Below, one piece after another: positions 55,201-62,936 of a stretch of DNA of 64,000 nt. A program made the position numbers and the translations under genes. Under the pieces are notes generated by a model that worked only from the letters and a program-made list of their open reading frames with translations, ran no database searches and was not told where the DNA came from. The stretch comes from Lytechinus pictus. Taxonomy: Eukaryota > Echinodermata > Echinoidea > Temnopleuroida > Toxopneustidae. Each line of letters opens with the position of its first letter. Positions within the stretch are counted from its first letter, which is position 1. The stretch lies in assembly GCF_037042905.1 (NCBI RefSeq), contig NC_087257.1, positions 17,623,001 through 17,687,000 on the forward strand. The letters run 5' to 3'.

Positions 55201-58200
55201 TTATTCCAAAAATTTCTACCAAGAACTAAATCAATCGGATTGACAACTGATGAAGTGCATTAGATATTTATTGCTGCAACTTATTTTATCAGAATGGAGT
55301 TACATCATTTACACATGTATGAAAAAATGAAACATTTATGATTTCATGTAATAACATAAGAAAAAGGAAAGTGGGGATGTGACATCATCAGCCCATCTAA
55401 TGAATATTCATGACCATGTGCATATAATTGTTTTCACAAAATATTGATAAACTTTAATATTCAATAACTTTGTTATTTGTTATCCCATTTTGATGAAATT
55501 TTCAGCATTTTGCTCTGTGAATTTTACTTATTACTTTTTTTATTTAGATATAAATATTGTCAGCCCAGACCATCCCTTTACATGTAAAATTTTGTAAAAC
55601 TTGCTTTACAATCATTTGCTAAGCTTTGTGCTTTCGAGCCTTGTTTTCTTTTCCTAGCATTTTTGCACACTGGAAGTAATATGATTGCATATTTTGTAAG
55701 GTGAAGTCCACCCCAACAGAAATTGAATGAATAGAGAAAAATCAAACAAATAACCATTTACATGCACACTGGAACTTTCATCAAGGTAGGTTTTTAAATG
55801 ATGACATTATATATTTCCTCATTGGCCGCGGAAGGAAAAAATCTTAGGGGGGGTCCACGTGAAATTTTGGGATGGACACAGGTAAAAAATTTGACAAGCA
55901 AAAAAAAAAAAAGGTTATCAAAATTTTAGGGGGGAGCAAATAAAATTTGGGGGGGAAGCAGGAAACGAAATTGACAAGCAAAAAAAAAAAGGTTCTCAAC
56001 AATAAATTTAGGGGGGGGACCGTCCCCCCACCTCAAATTTAGGGGGGGACAGGTCCCCCCCGCTTTCCGCCGCCTATGTATTTCCTGCTTTACAAAGCAT
56101 TAATATGCACATCATTGGTGTATGCAAATGAAGCCAATGATGACAAGCATCATCTATATATGTTTTGTATTCTATTATTCAAAGTGAATATTTCTGTTTT
56201 TCCTACAATAACGTGAACTTGCTTTTAGTACGTCATGGAATACTTCATTATTTGTAAAACACTCCATTGGCCACTTGAGTTGATCATTCAAGCATTGATT
56301 GGTCCAGGGGGTGCCTGGTGAGTGTTTCATTTTTTCATAAAGTTGCGCCCAACTTCATGCACGACTGGAACATGTTCTTAGATGCTAAGTCAGTTTCAGA
56401 GGCATATTATTATTTAGCACAAGAAACGATCTCCATTCATAAAGTCATTTGAAAGTGTGTGTAGCGGTTCGGACTCTCAACTCATATTAAAACAGAGGCC
56501 TAGCATTCTTTGGCAAGGCGTTAATCCACACTTTGCCACTCTCCACCCAGGTGTTAAGTGGGTACCCAGTAGGATGTGAAAGCCTATGTAGTATGACTAG
56601 CCAATGTGTCTTGGAACTGTTGTTGGACTGCTCCCCAGGGAGTGGAGAAAGTGCATACATTGTATGCAGGCAAGCCATGATCCGATGACTGGGGTAATAA
56701 TATATCTAAAGCACTTTATAGAGACAGCATTCCAATTTATTAAGCGCTATATAAAAGCAGAATGTTACTATTTGTAAACATATGGAAAGCCTTATGAAAC
56801 AATCGCCTTTACAAGGTCTTATATATGGGTTTTCAGATTATTTTTAAAATTGATTTTGACTTATGACTTTTTTCTTTGATCTTGCAGTCGCTCAGAGTGG
56901 ATGTGTCATCAATACGTGTGGTTGGGTCAAAGGTGACGGCTACCAATGTATCAAATATGCAGCTCAGGCATTTGAAGGTAATTTAATTCGATCTTTGTCC
57001 CTCAATTATAATTGAATTCTTGATGCTATCAGTGGATAAATGTAAAAACTACATGTACTTCCTCCTTTTATAAGATTAAATCATCTTTGTCTCACAACTA
57101 GAAATGAATTCTTATCTTTAAGAGCAAACGGGAGGAACGACCCAGTCCTAAGATTAGAATAGCATCTGGATGGCTTCATTTATTCAAATGTCAAAAAATA
57201 GATCATACCATGTTTTTAGCCCTGAAGGATAATGTCGGAGTGCCCACATTAATCATTGTATGATAATATTAATTCATCAACTTGAAGGAAAAAGGAAGTA
57301 TGTTTACTTAATCATTTTGAGGGTAAATTGCCACTTCGTCCACTGCCACTCACCACATGGTCTACCTTCATTTAGTCTAATGCCATTCCGTCCATCAACA
57401 TTTTGTCTAACAACTATTTGGTCTAATAACCGTTTAGTCCAATAATCACTTCGTCTAATCACAAGTTTGTCTATGGCCATTTCGTCTCATAACCAGTTGG
57501 TCTAATACTCTCTTTATATTCATTCATTTTGCCCAATTAACGCTTAGTCTAATTAGACAAAATGGTATATGGACTAAATGGCTATTGGACCAACTGGTTA
57601 TTAGACGAAATGGTGAATGGATGAAATGGCAATTAGACCATGTGGATATTGGATGAACTGATGGTAGACCAAATGATAGTAGACGAGTTGGCAATTGGAC
57701 GAATTGGCATTGGACCAAATGAAAATAAACCATTTTGAGGGAGGGGGGTTATCCCAAATATATGAACCTTTCGGTTTCATTAGGTGCCGAGTGCAACTTC
57801 GTGGTGTGTGTACATTACTTCCTATGATGCTTGTACAGCATTATCAGCAGTGCTGAGAACAATTGTTACATGCCAAGGATGTTGCACATAGAGATCATTG
57901 ACCCCAAAACCACCAAAGCCAGGGTTCCCACAGTCATGGAAAATCCTGGAAAATCTTGAAAAAATTTGTGGTCATGGAAAGTCATGGAAAAGTCATGGAA
58001 TTCATTTACCTCTTGGCTACGGCAGCTTTCCAGTTTGTTGTGTCTCGCCACTCTCATACTCTGCTATTATAATTGGTGTTCATGATTTACATTTTTCCCA
58101 GTTTTGTGACATCCAAAATTCTAGATAAATCCTGGGACGTCACAGGATGTCATGGAAAACAGCAATTTAGTCATGGAAAAGTCATAGAATTCTGTTTTCA

Positions 58201-61200
58201 AATTTCTGTGGGAACCCTGCAAAGGACATCACCATTCGGAACCACTATTCTAATGTCCACATCACAGTGAATAATCTTGTTTATAGCTTTCTTTCTGAGT
58301 TGTTGTAAGCTCTTCGATAAGCATTCCCAAGTAATCTGTTGCTTTCGTTATTCCAAACAGTTGATGTCATCATCGTTCTTGACCAGGAGAGGCTGTATAA
58401 TGAACTGGTCCGAGACATGCCTTCGTTCGTCAAAATCGTGCTACAACCAAAATCTGGTGGGGTGAGTAACATGTTTAGATAATCTCTTCAGCATAAAATG
58501 TGTTACTCTGCACGGTTTCGGTGTTTATGATAACTCCCGTAGGAACTCGGCAGGACAGCTTTTTGCTGGTAAACGCCAAGCTGGTATATAACCAATTACC
58601 TAGGAAACATTTTACGTCTAGTTTAATCTGTCTTAGTGGCTGACAATATTAACGACAGATATTACTCTTGGGTCTTTTTATCAAAGTGGAGACAATGGCA
58701 GAGTGGGGATTCAAACTCACAACCTTGCGATTATGAGTCCAATGCTCTATCCACTAGACCACACGATATAGATAACTATATCTATAATGCTTTGAAAGTT
58801 ATTTATTGCTTTACTGCTTTTTTAGGTTGTGGATAGATCTCAGGCTTTCAGGCGGTTCACAAGAGACGAGAAAGTTCGAGAGTACTTCTACGGCTTTAAC
58901 TGCTGTTATTATCCACATTCCTTTGAAGTCAAATTTGCTGATGTAGAAATCTACAAGGTCGGAGGTAAGACTTTAACTCCCCAAAAGGCCAACTGAAATA
59001 CTACTTATATTTCTCAACCCTTAGATCAAAATTTTAGGGTACATCAAAATTGTATGATTTCATATTTTTGAGAATTCAGGAAAATATTCTTTTTAAAAAA
59101 AAATTGACAATCTTGAAAATCCATTGACTAACATTCATATAAGTTTAGCCCTTCATTCTGTGAATAATTGAATTTGATATGCATGCTTATTATAAGCATG
59201 TTCGAATGCAGTATAGTATTTTTTAAAAAAAATTCTTAATATAAAATAAGGAATATTCACAAGCGTGGATCCAGGAGGGGTACCTTCATCTGGGAGTGAT
59301 GACTTTTTTCTGTCAAGTTAAGTGAGAAAATTGCACTCACATTTACAAAAATCCTATATCCATGGCTTTTGCAGGTCCGTGTATAATGAACTTGTTCTAC
59401 TTGTGACATGTATATATACAATATGATAAGCACAAGGAAAATGACAATTTTGTGTTTTGACTTCCTGTGACTGTGTACATGTATACATTGAGCTAAAGTG
59501 ATGTTTATACCGACTTGGACTAACATGTACTCTGTTTTTGTTATGTTGTTCTTGAAGCTCCCCCGGTTCCTAATTCTTGCCTACCTCTTGGAATGACACC
59601 GGAAGATAATCAAACTAAACTAGTTCCAGTAAATCCAGGTACGTCAGTAAATTAATCTTATAAAATCTACTGAAACCAGGGTCCCGTCTTACAAAGAGTT
59701 ACGATTAATCTGATCAACCTCAACTGTATGGAAATCCATCACTGTCTTAAGCTTTTCTACAGGAAATTTGCACGATGTACTTTTTTTACGAAGAAGAAGC
59801 ACACTGAATTGTCAAGACAACATTGAATGTATGAGTATTCATCATATCTAGAAAATATTTTGAACAAACATGCATTTTAGATATTGGCATTGTTGGCTTT
59901 CCATAGTTGTGGCTGATTGGATCAATCGTAACTCTTTGTAAGACGGTGCCCAGGGGCTGTTGTAAAGTTACACATGTCAGGTGACTCGTTCTCATGCTAC
60001 ATGTAAACAAGCAGTTTGTCCTGTCGTAAAATAATGGGGGTGAACTTTATACAATTTTTTTTTTTTAAATTACTTCATTCATCGCCACCATGACAGTTGG
60101 ATTATTGACATTAGAAAGGTGGTGTTCACATGATGAAAAATAGCACAATTCAATACAAATACATTGTACTAAAAAAGATGAGTGGAAAATCCATAACACT
60201 GTACACTGGTATTTAGTCCACCACAAAGGATTGCTCTGCAATACTGTCTTATTCACTTTAAAATAAAAGGCAACTGAAACTGTCTTGTGGCTTGCTGACA
60301 ATTTGGATGCAGTCCCATACATGCTTGTTGGTGTGCAGTGTGTCAATTAGTTGTTATGTTTATAGTTCCAATGCTTTATGGCCAGCACCAGTTCTTGGGT
60401 TTATTATGAATAGCCTTTCACAATCACTTTAAGAGTGATCCCTTCATTATGCGTATACAGCCAGAACTACATGTAGATTGTATCTTGAGATGAGAAATAT
60501 TGTGACTTGGTTTCTTTGTTTCTCAGGTCCAGAGATTGTTCATCATCTACTTAGTGTAAGTCTAGCTGATTCCAAAGATGATGATCTAATAGCAACCAAT
60601 GTAGCAGGTTTCATTGTCATGTAAGTACTACACAGCTTCAGATCTAGGATTTACTGTGGAGGTTGGGGGTTTGTTATCTACCACGATTTTTTGACAAGCA
60701 AAGAAAAAAAAATAGTTACCACCGCTCAAGGGAAGCATTTTGCCATAGAAATAACAGTAGGAAAAAAAGAGGGAAAATTGGTGGGGGAGGAGGGGTTAAA
60801 CCTGAAAAAAAAATGTGGGTGGGTCAAAAGACATTGATTTAAAAATGACTGAACAGTATTTTTGTCCTTGTTTAATGTTTTTTTTTAAATAATTATTTTA
60901 GTGATTGAAGTTCAGGCTGGACATGTTTAAGATTTACTGAGGATCAGGGCCCCATTGCATAAAATTTTACTATTATCCATTGGTATCTACATGTACCGCG
61001 GTATCAAGAATCCCCACGAGAGTGATCATTGCACAGCAAAGTTGATAACTTTGCTGTGCAATGGGGCCCTGGTCCAGCTACTTTATATAAAGAGAGCCCT
61101 GTAGGATAAAAGATACCAGTGCTTAAATTCATCCATGGCTGGGGATGCCATGTTGACAAGCCTTGATGCCTCTCTCTTTGGCCTTTGAGATTTATTGTGC

Positions 61201-61625
61201 TCTTTTTCATTGATTTTCAATTTGTGCTGTAAAGTACAATTCGTGCTATGTAAGAATGTGGCCTTGCCATAATAACTTTGAGATTGAAGGACTGAGGTAA
61301 AATAATTTGACTTTAAATAAACGTTACTCAAAGTCTATTGCACACTGTAAAAAAAATCCCACCCTCCATGTATATGTCTGCATGTTACACCCCCAAGAAC
61401 TGTTCCTGAGGAACTTTTGCTCCCAATTAAGTTGCATGTAAAGCTGCCTCATTTTAATTTTAATATTAACTTACACTAACAGTTACTATTAAAATTTATC
61501 TCCTCTCTTCTAGTACCAATGTGGACATGGATAGGAAGACATTCACCGTGCTTTCGCCTGCTCCCCGACCGTTACCACGGCGATACCTCCTCCTTAGCGA
61601 TGTACGTTTCATGGATATCAAATGA
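49137..61625 (+). CDS. CLP1: CLP1, polynucleotide 5'-hydroxyl kinase (body exons 2-12)
   Basis: CLP1 phosphorylates RNA 5'-hydroxyls, is a partner of the tRNA splicing endonuclease and belongs to cleavage factor II of mRNA 3'-end formation in the nucleus. Exons: 49137-49214, 51079-51192, 52007-52132, 53876-53989, 54651-54849, 56888-56977, 58361-58461, 58826-58964, 59558-59638, 60527-60620, 61514-61625. All junctions keep frame and, except the AT-AC pair after exon 3, use GT/AG. Motifs (426-aa numbering): N-terminal sandwich NELRFEVE; P-loop GPGDVGKST (122-130); Walker [62 protein letters not shown]; and C-terminal [11 protein letters not shown]. Arg141 equals human Arg140, mutated in pontocerebellar hypoplasia. 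Nothing is missing, so this looks like a working gene. First exon: see 31417 and 45628. Confidence 0.97.
49270..49694. mobile_element. M1 foldback element, copy 4, with nested M3 hairpin
   Basis: TTAAAGGACAAGTCCACC on the left and GGTGGACTTGACCTTTAA on the right. The middle was replaced by or interrupted with an M3 hairpin (49403-49562), and part of the M1 interior is deleted, so it is shorter than its relatives. Confidence 0.85.
49403..49562. mobile_element. M3 hairpin, copy 2, nested in M1 copy 4
   Basis: GCTGTTCGTAAGTTAAGAGC and GACTTTAAGAACGACTGGTG are mirrored by the right arm ending CGAACAGCTTTATGAAAC. Very close to 17261-17419 in the stem and different in the loop. Confidence 0.9.
51079..51192 (+). 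CDS. CLP1: CLP1 exon 3 (ends at a U12-type donor)
   Basis: [20 protein letters not shown] then [18 protein letters not shown]. The acceptor is TTTTTTTTCCAG. There is no GT donor that keeps the protein; the exon ends at ATA directly before ATATCCTT, a minor-class 5' splice site. Confidence 0.93.
51193..52006 (+). other. Minor-class (U12) AT-AC intron of CLP1
   Basis: 5' end ATATCCTT matches the U12 donor consensus exactly. TTCCTTGAC at 51985-51993 matches the U12 branch-site consensus TTCCTTRAY. The intron ends in AC at 52005-52006, 14 nt after the predicted branch A (51992), in the usual short spacing. Splicing gives [13 protein letters not shown], the same length as human CSVQLSGRTEVAY. No GT-AG solution keeps frame. 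Confidence 0.92.
52007..52132 (+). CDS. CLP1: CLP1 exon 4
   Basis: [20 protein letters not shown] then [22 protein letters not shown]. It opens after the AC of the U12 intron and ends at AAG/GTGAGA in phase 0. The [13 protein letters not shown] stretch is the most conserved part of the domain linker. Confidence 0.95.
52172..52416 (-). mobile_element. tRNA-derived SINE, family S3, copy 1, minus strand
   Basis: On the minus strand the head reads CGTGTGGTCCAGTCGTTAGA then GCATTGGACACATAATCGCA and AGGTTGTGAGTTCGAATCCC, with clear A and B boxes. It starts about 40 bp after the exon 4 donor. A second copy in the same orientation lies in a later intron of the same gene (58529-58768). Confidence 0.85.
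52417..53875. other. CLP1 intron 4, remainder
   Basis: A/T-rich with TACATGTACATGTA words at 52995-53007 and 53280-53290; no element or extra exon recognised. Confidence 0.5.
53876..53989 (+). CDS. CLP1: CLP1 exon 5 (P-loop and Walker B)
   Basis: [20 protein letters not shown] then [18 protein letters not shown]. It encodes the ATP-binding GxxxxGKST, with Lys128 and Ser129, and the Asp of Walker B. Acceptor TTGTTTAG, donor CAG/GTGAGT. Confidence 0.97.
54111..54690 (+). repeat. Minisatellite made of copies of the exon 6 splice acceptor region
   Basis: Units of 91-101 bp start with CTCTCTTTGT(C)ATTCA at 54151, 54244, 54335, 54428, 54524 and 54625; a partial unit precedes at 54111. The last unit is the real intron end plus the first ~40 bases of exon 6. 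Earlier units contain decayed versions of the exon start (GGTTCTGTATCTGTGTCTGG, GGTACCATAGGTGCCCTGCT). At the position of the real CATGCAG/GG, the decoys read GTACGG, TATAAT, AATGAT, ATATAA and ATACTCC: none keeps AG. Confidence 0.93.
54651..54849 (+). CDS. CLP1: CLP1 exon 6
   Basis: [20 protein letters not shown], then [13 protein letters not shown] segment ([20 protein letters not shown]) and [13 protein letters not shown] plus one base. Acceptor CCCATGCAG is the last unit of the minisatellite. Donor AGAG/GTACGA is weaker than the others. Confidence 0.95.
54966..55581. mobile_element. M2 foldback element, copy 4 (CLP1 intron 6)
   Basis: TTAAAGTGATGGTCCAGGCT at the left and AGCCCAGACCATCCCTTTA at the right (the right TTAA is TTAC). 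Mirrored arms with TTTCATCAAAATGGGG and the inverse TTTTGATGAAATTTTCAGC. Confidence 0.85.
55702..56330. mobile_element. Worn M1-like element carrying a nested poly-G element
   Basis: GTGAAGTCCACCCCAACAGA and ATAGAGAAAAATCAAACAAA at the left match M1; the right part has ATGCAAATGAAGCCAATGAT and other M1-like words. Interrupted at 55820-56078. Confidence 0.6.
55820..56078. mobile_element. M5 poly-G element with an 8-bp target duplication
   Basis: It begins CATTGGCCGCGGAAGG and ends CTTTCCGCCGCCTATG, roughly inverted. It is flanked by a perfect TATTTCCT direct repeat (55812-55819, 56079-56086). The inside repeats TTGACAAGCAAAAAAAAAA and GGGGGGG-rich units two to three times. The 8-bp duplication suggests a hAT-type transposase. 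Confidence 0.75.
56455..56775 (+). mobile_element. SINE, family S2, near full length (CLP1 intron 6)
   Basis: GTGTGTAGCGGTTCGGACTC head, GGCAAGGCGTTAATCCACAC, CTCCACCCAGGTGTTAAGTG and GGTACCCAGTAGGATG centre, then a long 3' part ending TTAAGCGCTATATAAAAGCA. The tail word is typical of SINEs that borrow an L2/CR1-like LINE 3' end. Confidence 0.75.
56888..56977 (+). CDS. CLP1: CLP1 exon 7
   Basis: [20 protein letters not shown] then IKYAAQAFE, with split Val codons at both ends. INTCGWVKG is the family signature after the lid. Acceptor GATCTTGCAG, donor GAAG/GTAATT. Confidence 0.96.
57310..57740. repeat. Inverted minisatellite of GTCTAAT / ATTAGAC words
   Basis: Units like TTCGTCTAATNACCA and TTGGTCTAATAACC run from 57315 to about 57545, then their reverse complements (ATTAGACGAAATGG, TTGGACCAAC) run to 57735. 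The centre is GTCTAATTAGAC at 57549-57560. Each unit is 15-20 bp, so the whole forms a long stem with many registers. Located in CLP1 intron 7. Confidence 0.88.
57920..58219. mobile_element. Foldback element with CAGGGTTCCCACAG ends
   Basis: CAGGGTTCCCACAG at the left and CTGTGGGAACCCTG at the right are perfect inverses. Adjacent inside repeats of GTCATGGAAA(A) occur at both ends (57933-58000 and 58145-58190). 300 bp. CAAAG lies on both flanks. The ends resemble hAT-type termini. Confidence 0.85.
58361..58461 (+). CDS. CLP1: CLP1 exon 8
   Basis: [20 protein letters not shown] then [23 protein letters not shown] is near-invariant in the family. Acceptor TTCCAAACAG, donor GGG/GTGAGT, ends in phase 0. 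Confidence 0.96.
58529..58768 (-). mobile_element. tRNA-derived SINE, family S3, copy 2, minus strand
   Basis: Same family and orientation as 52172-52416: AACTCCCGTAGGAACTCGGC at the + strand left end, and the minus-strand tRNA-like head at the right with TTGTGAGTTTGAATCCCCAC (B box with one change). It ends about 55 bp before the exon 9 acceptor. Confidence 0.85.
58826..58964 (+). CDS. CLP1: CLP1 exon 9
   Basis: [20 protein letters not shown] then [26 protein letters not shown] plus one base. REYFYG and the YP.sF.VKF.D pattern match CLP1. Acceptor CTTTTTTAG, donor GGAG/GTAAGA. Confidence 0.96.
59558..59638 (+). CDS. CLP1: CLP1 exon 10
   Basis: [20 protein letters not shown] then LVPVNP; first and last codons are split (Ala332, Gly359). 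It corresponds to the PDSCLPLGM.qEDNqlKLVPVTP segment. Acceptor TTCTTGAAG, donor CCAG/GTACGT. Confidence 0.96.
59677..59953. mobile_element. Foldback element with CAGGGTCCCGTCTTAC ends
   Basis: CAGGGTCCCGTCTTACAAAG then AGTTACGATTAATCTGATCA at the left pairs with TGATTGGATCAATCGTAACT and CTTTGTAAGACGGTGCCC at the right. A half element of the same kind starts at 23375 (CAGGGTCCCGTACACC). Confidence 0.85.
60527..60620 (+). CDS. CLP1: CLP1 exon 11
   Basis: [20 protein letters not shown] then [10 protein letters not shown] plus two bases. Begins the C-terminal domain that contacts partner proteins. Acceptor TTTCTCAG, donor CAT/GTAAGT. Confidence 0.96.
60640..60840. mobile_element. Worn M5-like G-rich element
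   Basis: TTTTTTGACAAGCAAAGAAA is the M5 core word, flanked by GGAGGTTGGGGGTTTG and GGTGGGGGAGGAGGGG. Ends not defined. Confidence 0.5.
60945..61071. mobile_element. Hairpin element with CAGGGCCCCATTGCA ends
   Basis: CAGGGCCCCATTGCATAAAA at the left is paired with TGCAATGGGGCCCTG at the right; an inner self-pairing arm, GCACAGCAAAGTTGATAACT / TTTGCTGTGC, lies at 61032-61060. Member of the GGGCC-ended hairpin group. Confidence 0.8.
61514..61625 (+). CDS. CLP1: CLP1 exon 12 and stop
   Basis: [20 protein letters not shown] then [16 protein letters not shown] and TGA. It matches the human C-terminus [14 protein letters not shown]...IRFMDLK closely. Acceptor CTCTTCTAG. Confidence 0.97.
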
Positions 61626-62856
61626 TGCAGGTATAATTTATGGACAGACTCTAATAGATTCACAACATTTTTATTACCATGGACTGTGCAAGCTTGGCAA
61701 CGTTCTGATAAGCTTAATTTATCTGTGCCCTTCATTGATGTGTCTATACAGGTGTATTTATAGAAGTCGAGTGGAAAGTCCTTCACCACCTTTTCGGAGT
61801 TGTTATTTGTTTCTATTTTCTACACTTTTTTACTCTTTTCGAATTTTTTCTTACGGTTTGGACATTTAATTTATACTACATATATAATTTCATATGAGCT
61901 ATGAGTTTTGTACCACTGTAAATGTATTGTTGCATATAATGAGCTACATGTAGCTAATTTGTGACCTAATGTACCAAAGTCAGCTGTATGTAATATGCAA
62001 ATCCTGTAAGACAAAACGTTTTCTTTCGTTTTTGACATTACAATGAGCTCACTCATATTCAAGGAATTGCAATTCTTTTTTTTCTTTCTCATCAATAGAT
62101 GGCCACTCCCATAATCCATTTTGTGTCGAGATATTTTTCTTTTTAATATTTGTTTTGATGGTAAATCTGAGTATTTATCAAATTAATAGGCTATCCTTGT
62201 GTTTTTTTTCCATATTAAACAAAGCCAGCAGAAAATGTTATTGTACTATAGCGTAAGATTTTGAAAATCTTGCACCATTTAGCCAATATTCACAATTGGT
62301 ATTCAATTTAAACAAGTATTTTAATTATTTGATATTTTTTGTTGCGTTTTGTTGATTATTTACATGTATTCTTAAACCATTTCATTTGTTATCCTTGTAT
62401 TGTATCAATTTTTCTTTTAAATATTTTAAATGGAATTTTTCTAACTCCTTTGGTTATGAAATTTCAAGTATAATTTTCTCTCTTTTTTGAGGTTTTATAT
62501 GTATCTAATGTTTAAATTTTCCCTCAAATTTTATGATTGAAAAATGTTTTTTGTGTCCTTGACAGTGACGAAGAAATGGACACCTACTCAGGAACACAAC
62601 ACTGGGTGTGTTTTGAAAATTTTTCATATTATTTTTTGTTTTAAATGTTGTTAATGATGATGCTAAAAAACAAGACATATCAGAAAATGTTCTTCTCTTT
62701 ATCAAACAACAAATCAATATTTAAAAGTTAGTTTTGAATTTATTCATGTAAGGAACACAGGGTTTGAACATTGATTATGTGTTCTAATATTACATGCACT
62801 TGTACTTGTTGAAAATTATTTTAGACTCATCCAGCCATGGCACTGCAAAGATCAGC
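61626..62856. other. CLP1 3' UTR and downstream, A/T-rich
   Basis: No canonical AATAAA was seen soon after the stop; ATTAAA at 62214-62219 is the first plausible variant. A short exon-like string lies between an acceptor-like TTGACAG (62561-62567) and GTGTGT near 62607, reading DEEMDTYSGTQHW, but nothing connects to it. Confidence 0.4.
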
Positions 62857-62936
62857 ATTGTTTTTGCACACAAACTCAATGGGATATGACAAATCTATTG
62901 TTTTTGCACACAAACTCAATGGGATATGACAAATCT
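62857..62936. repeat. 40-bp unit, two identical tandem copies
   Basis: 62857-62896 and 62897-62936 both read ATTGTTTTTGCACACAAACT followed by CAATGGGATATGACAAATCT. Confidence 0.92.

Noticed and set aside
62561-62607. Extra CLP1 or next-gene exon (DEEMDTYSGTQHW)
   Set aside because: It lies after the CLP1 stop codon, matches no known CLP1 sequence and has no partner exon in view.
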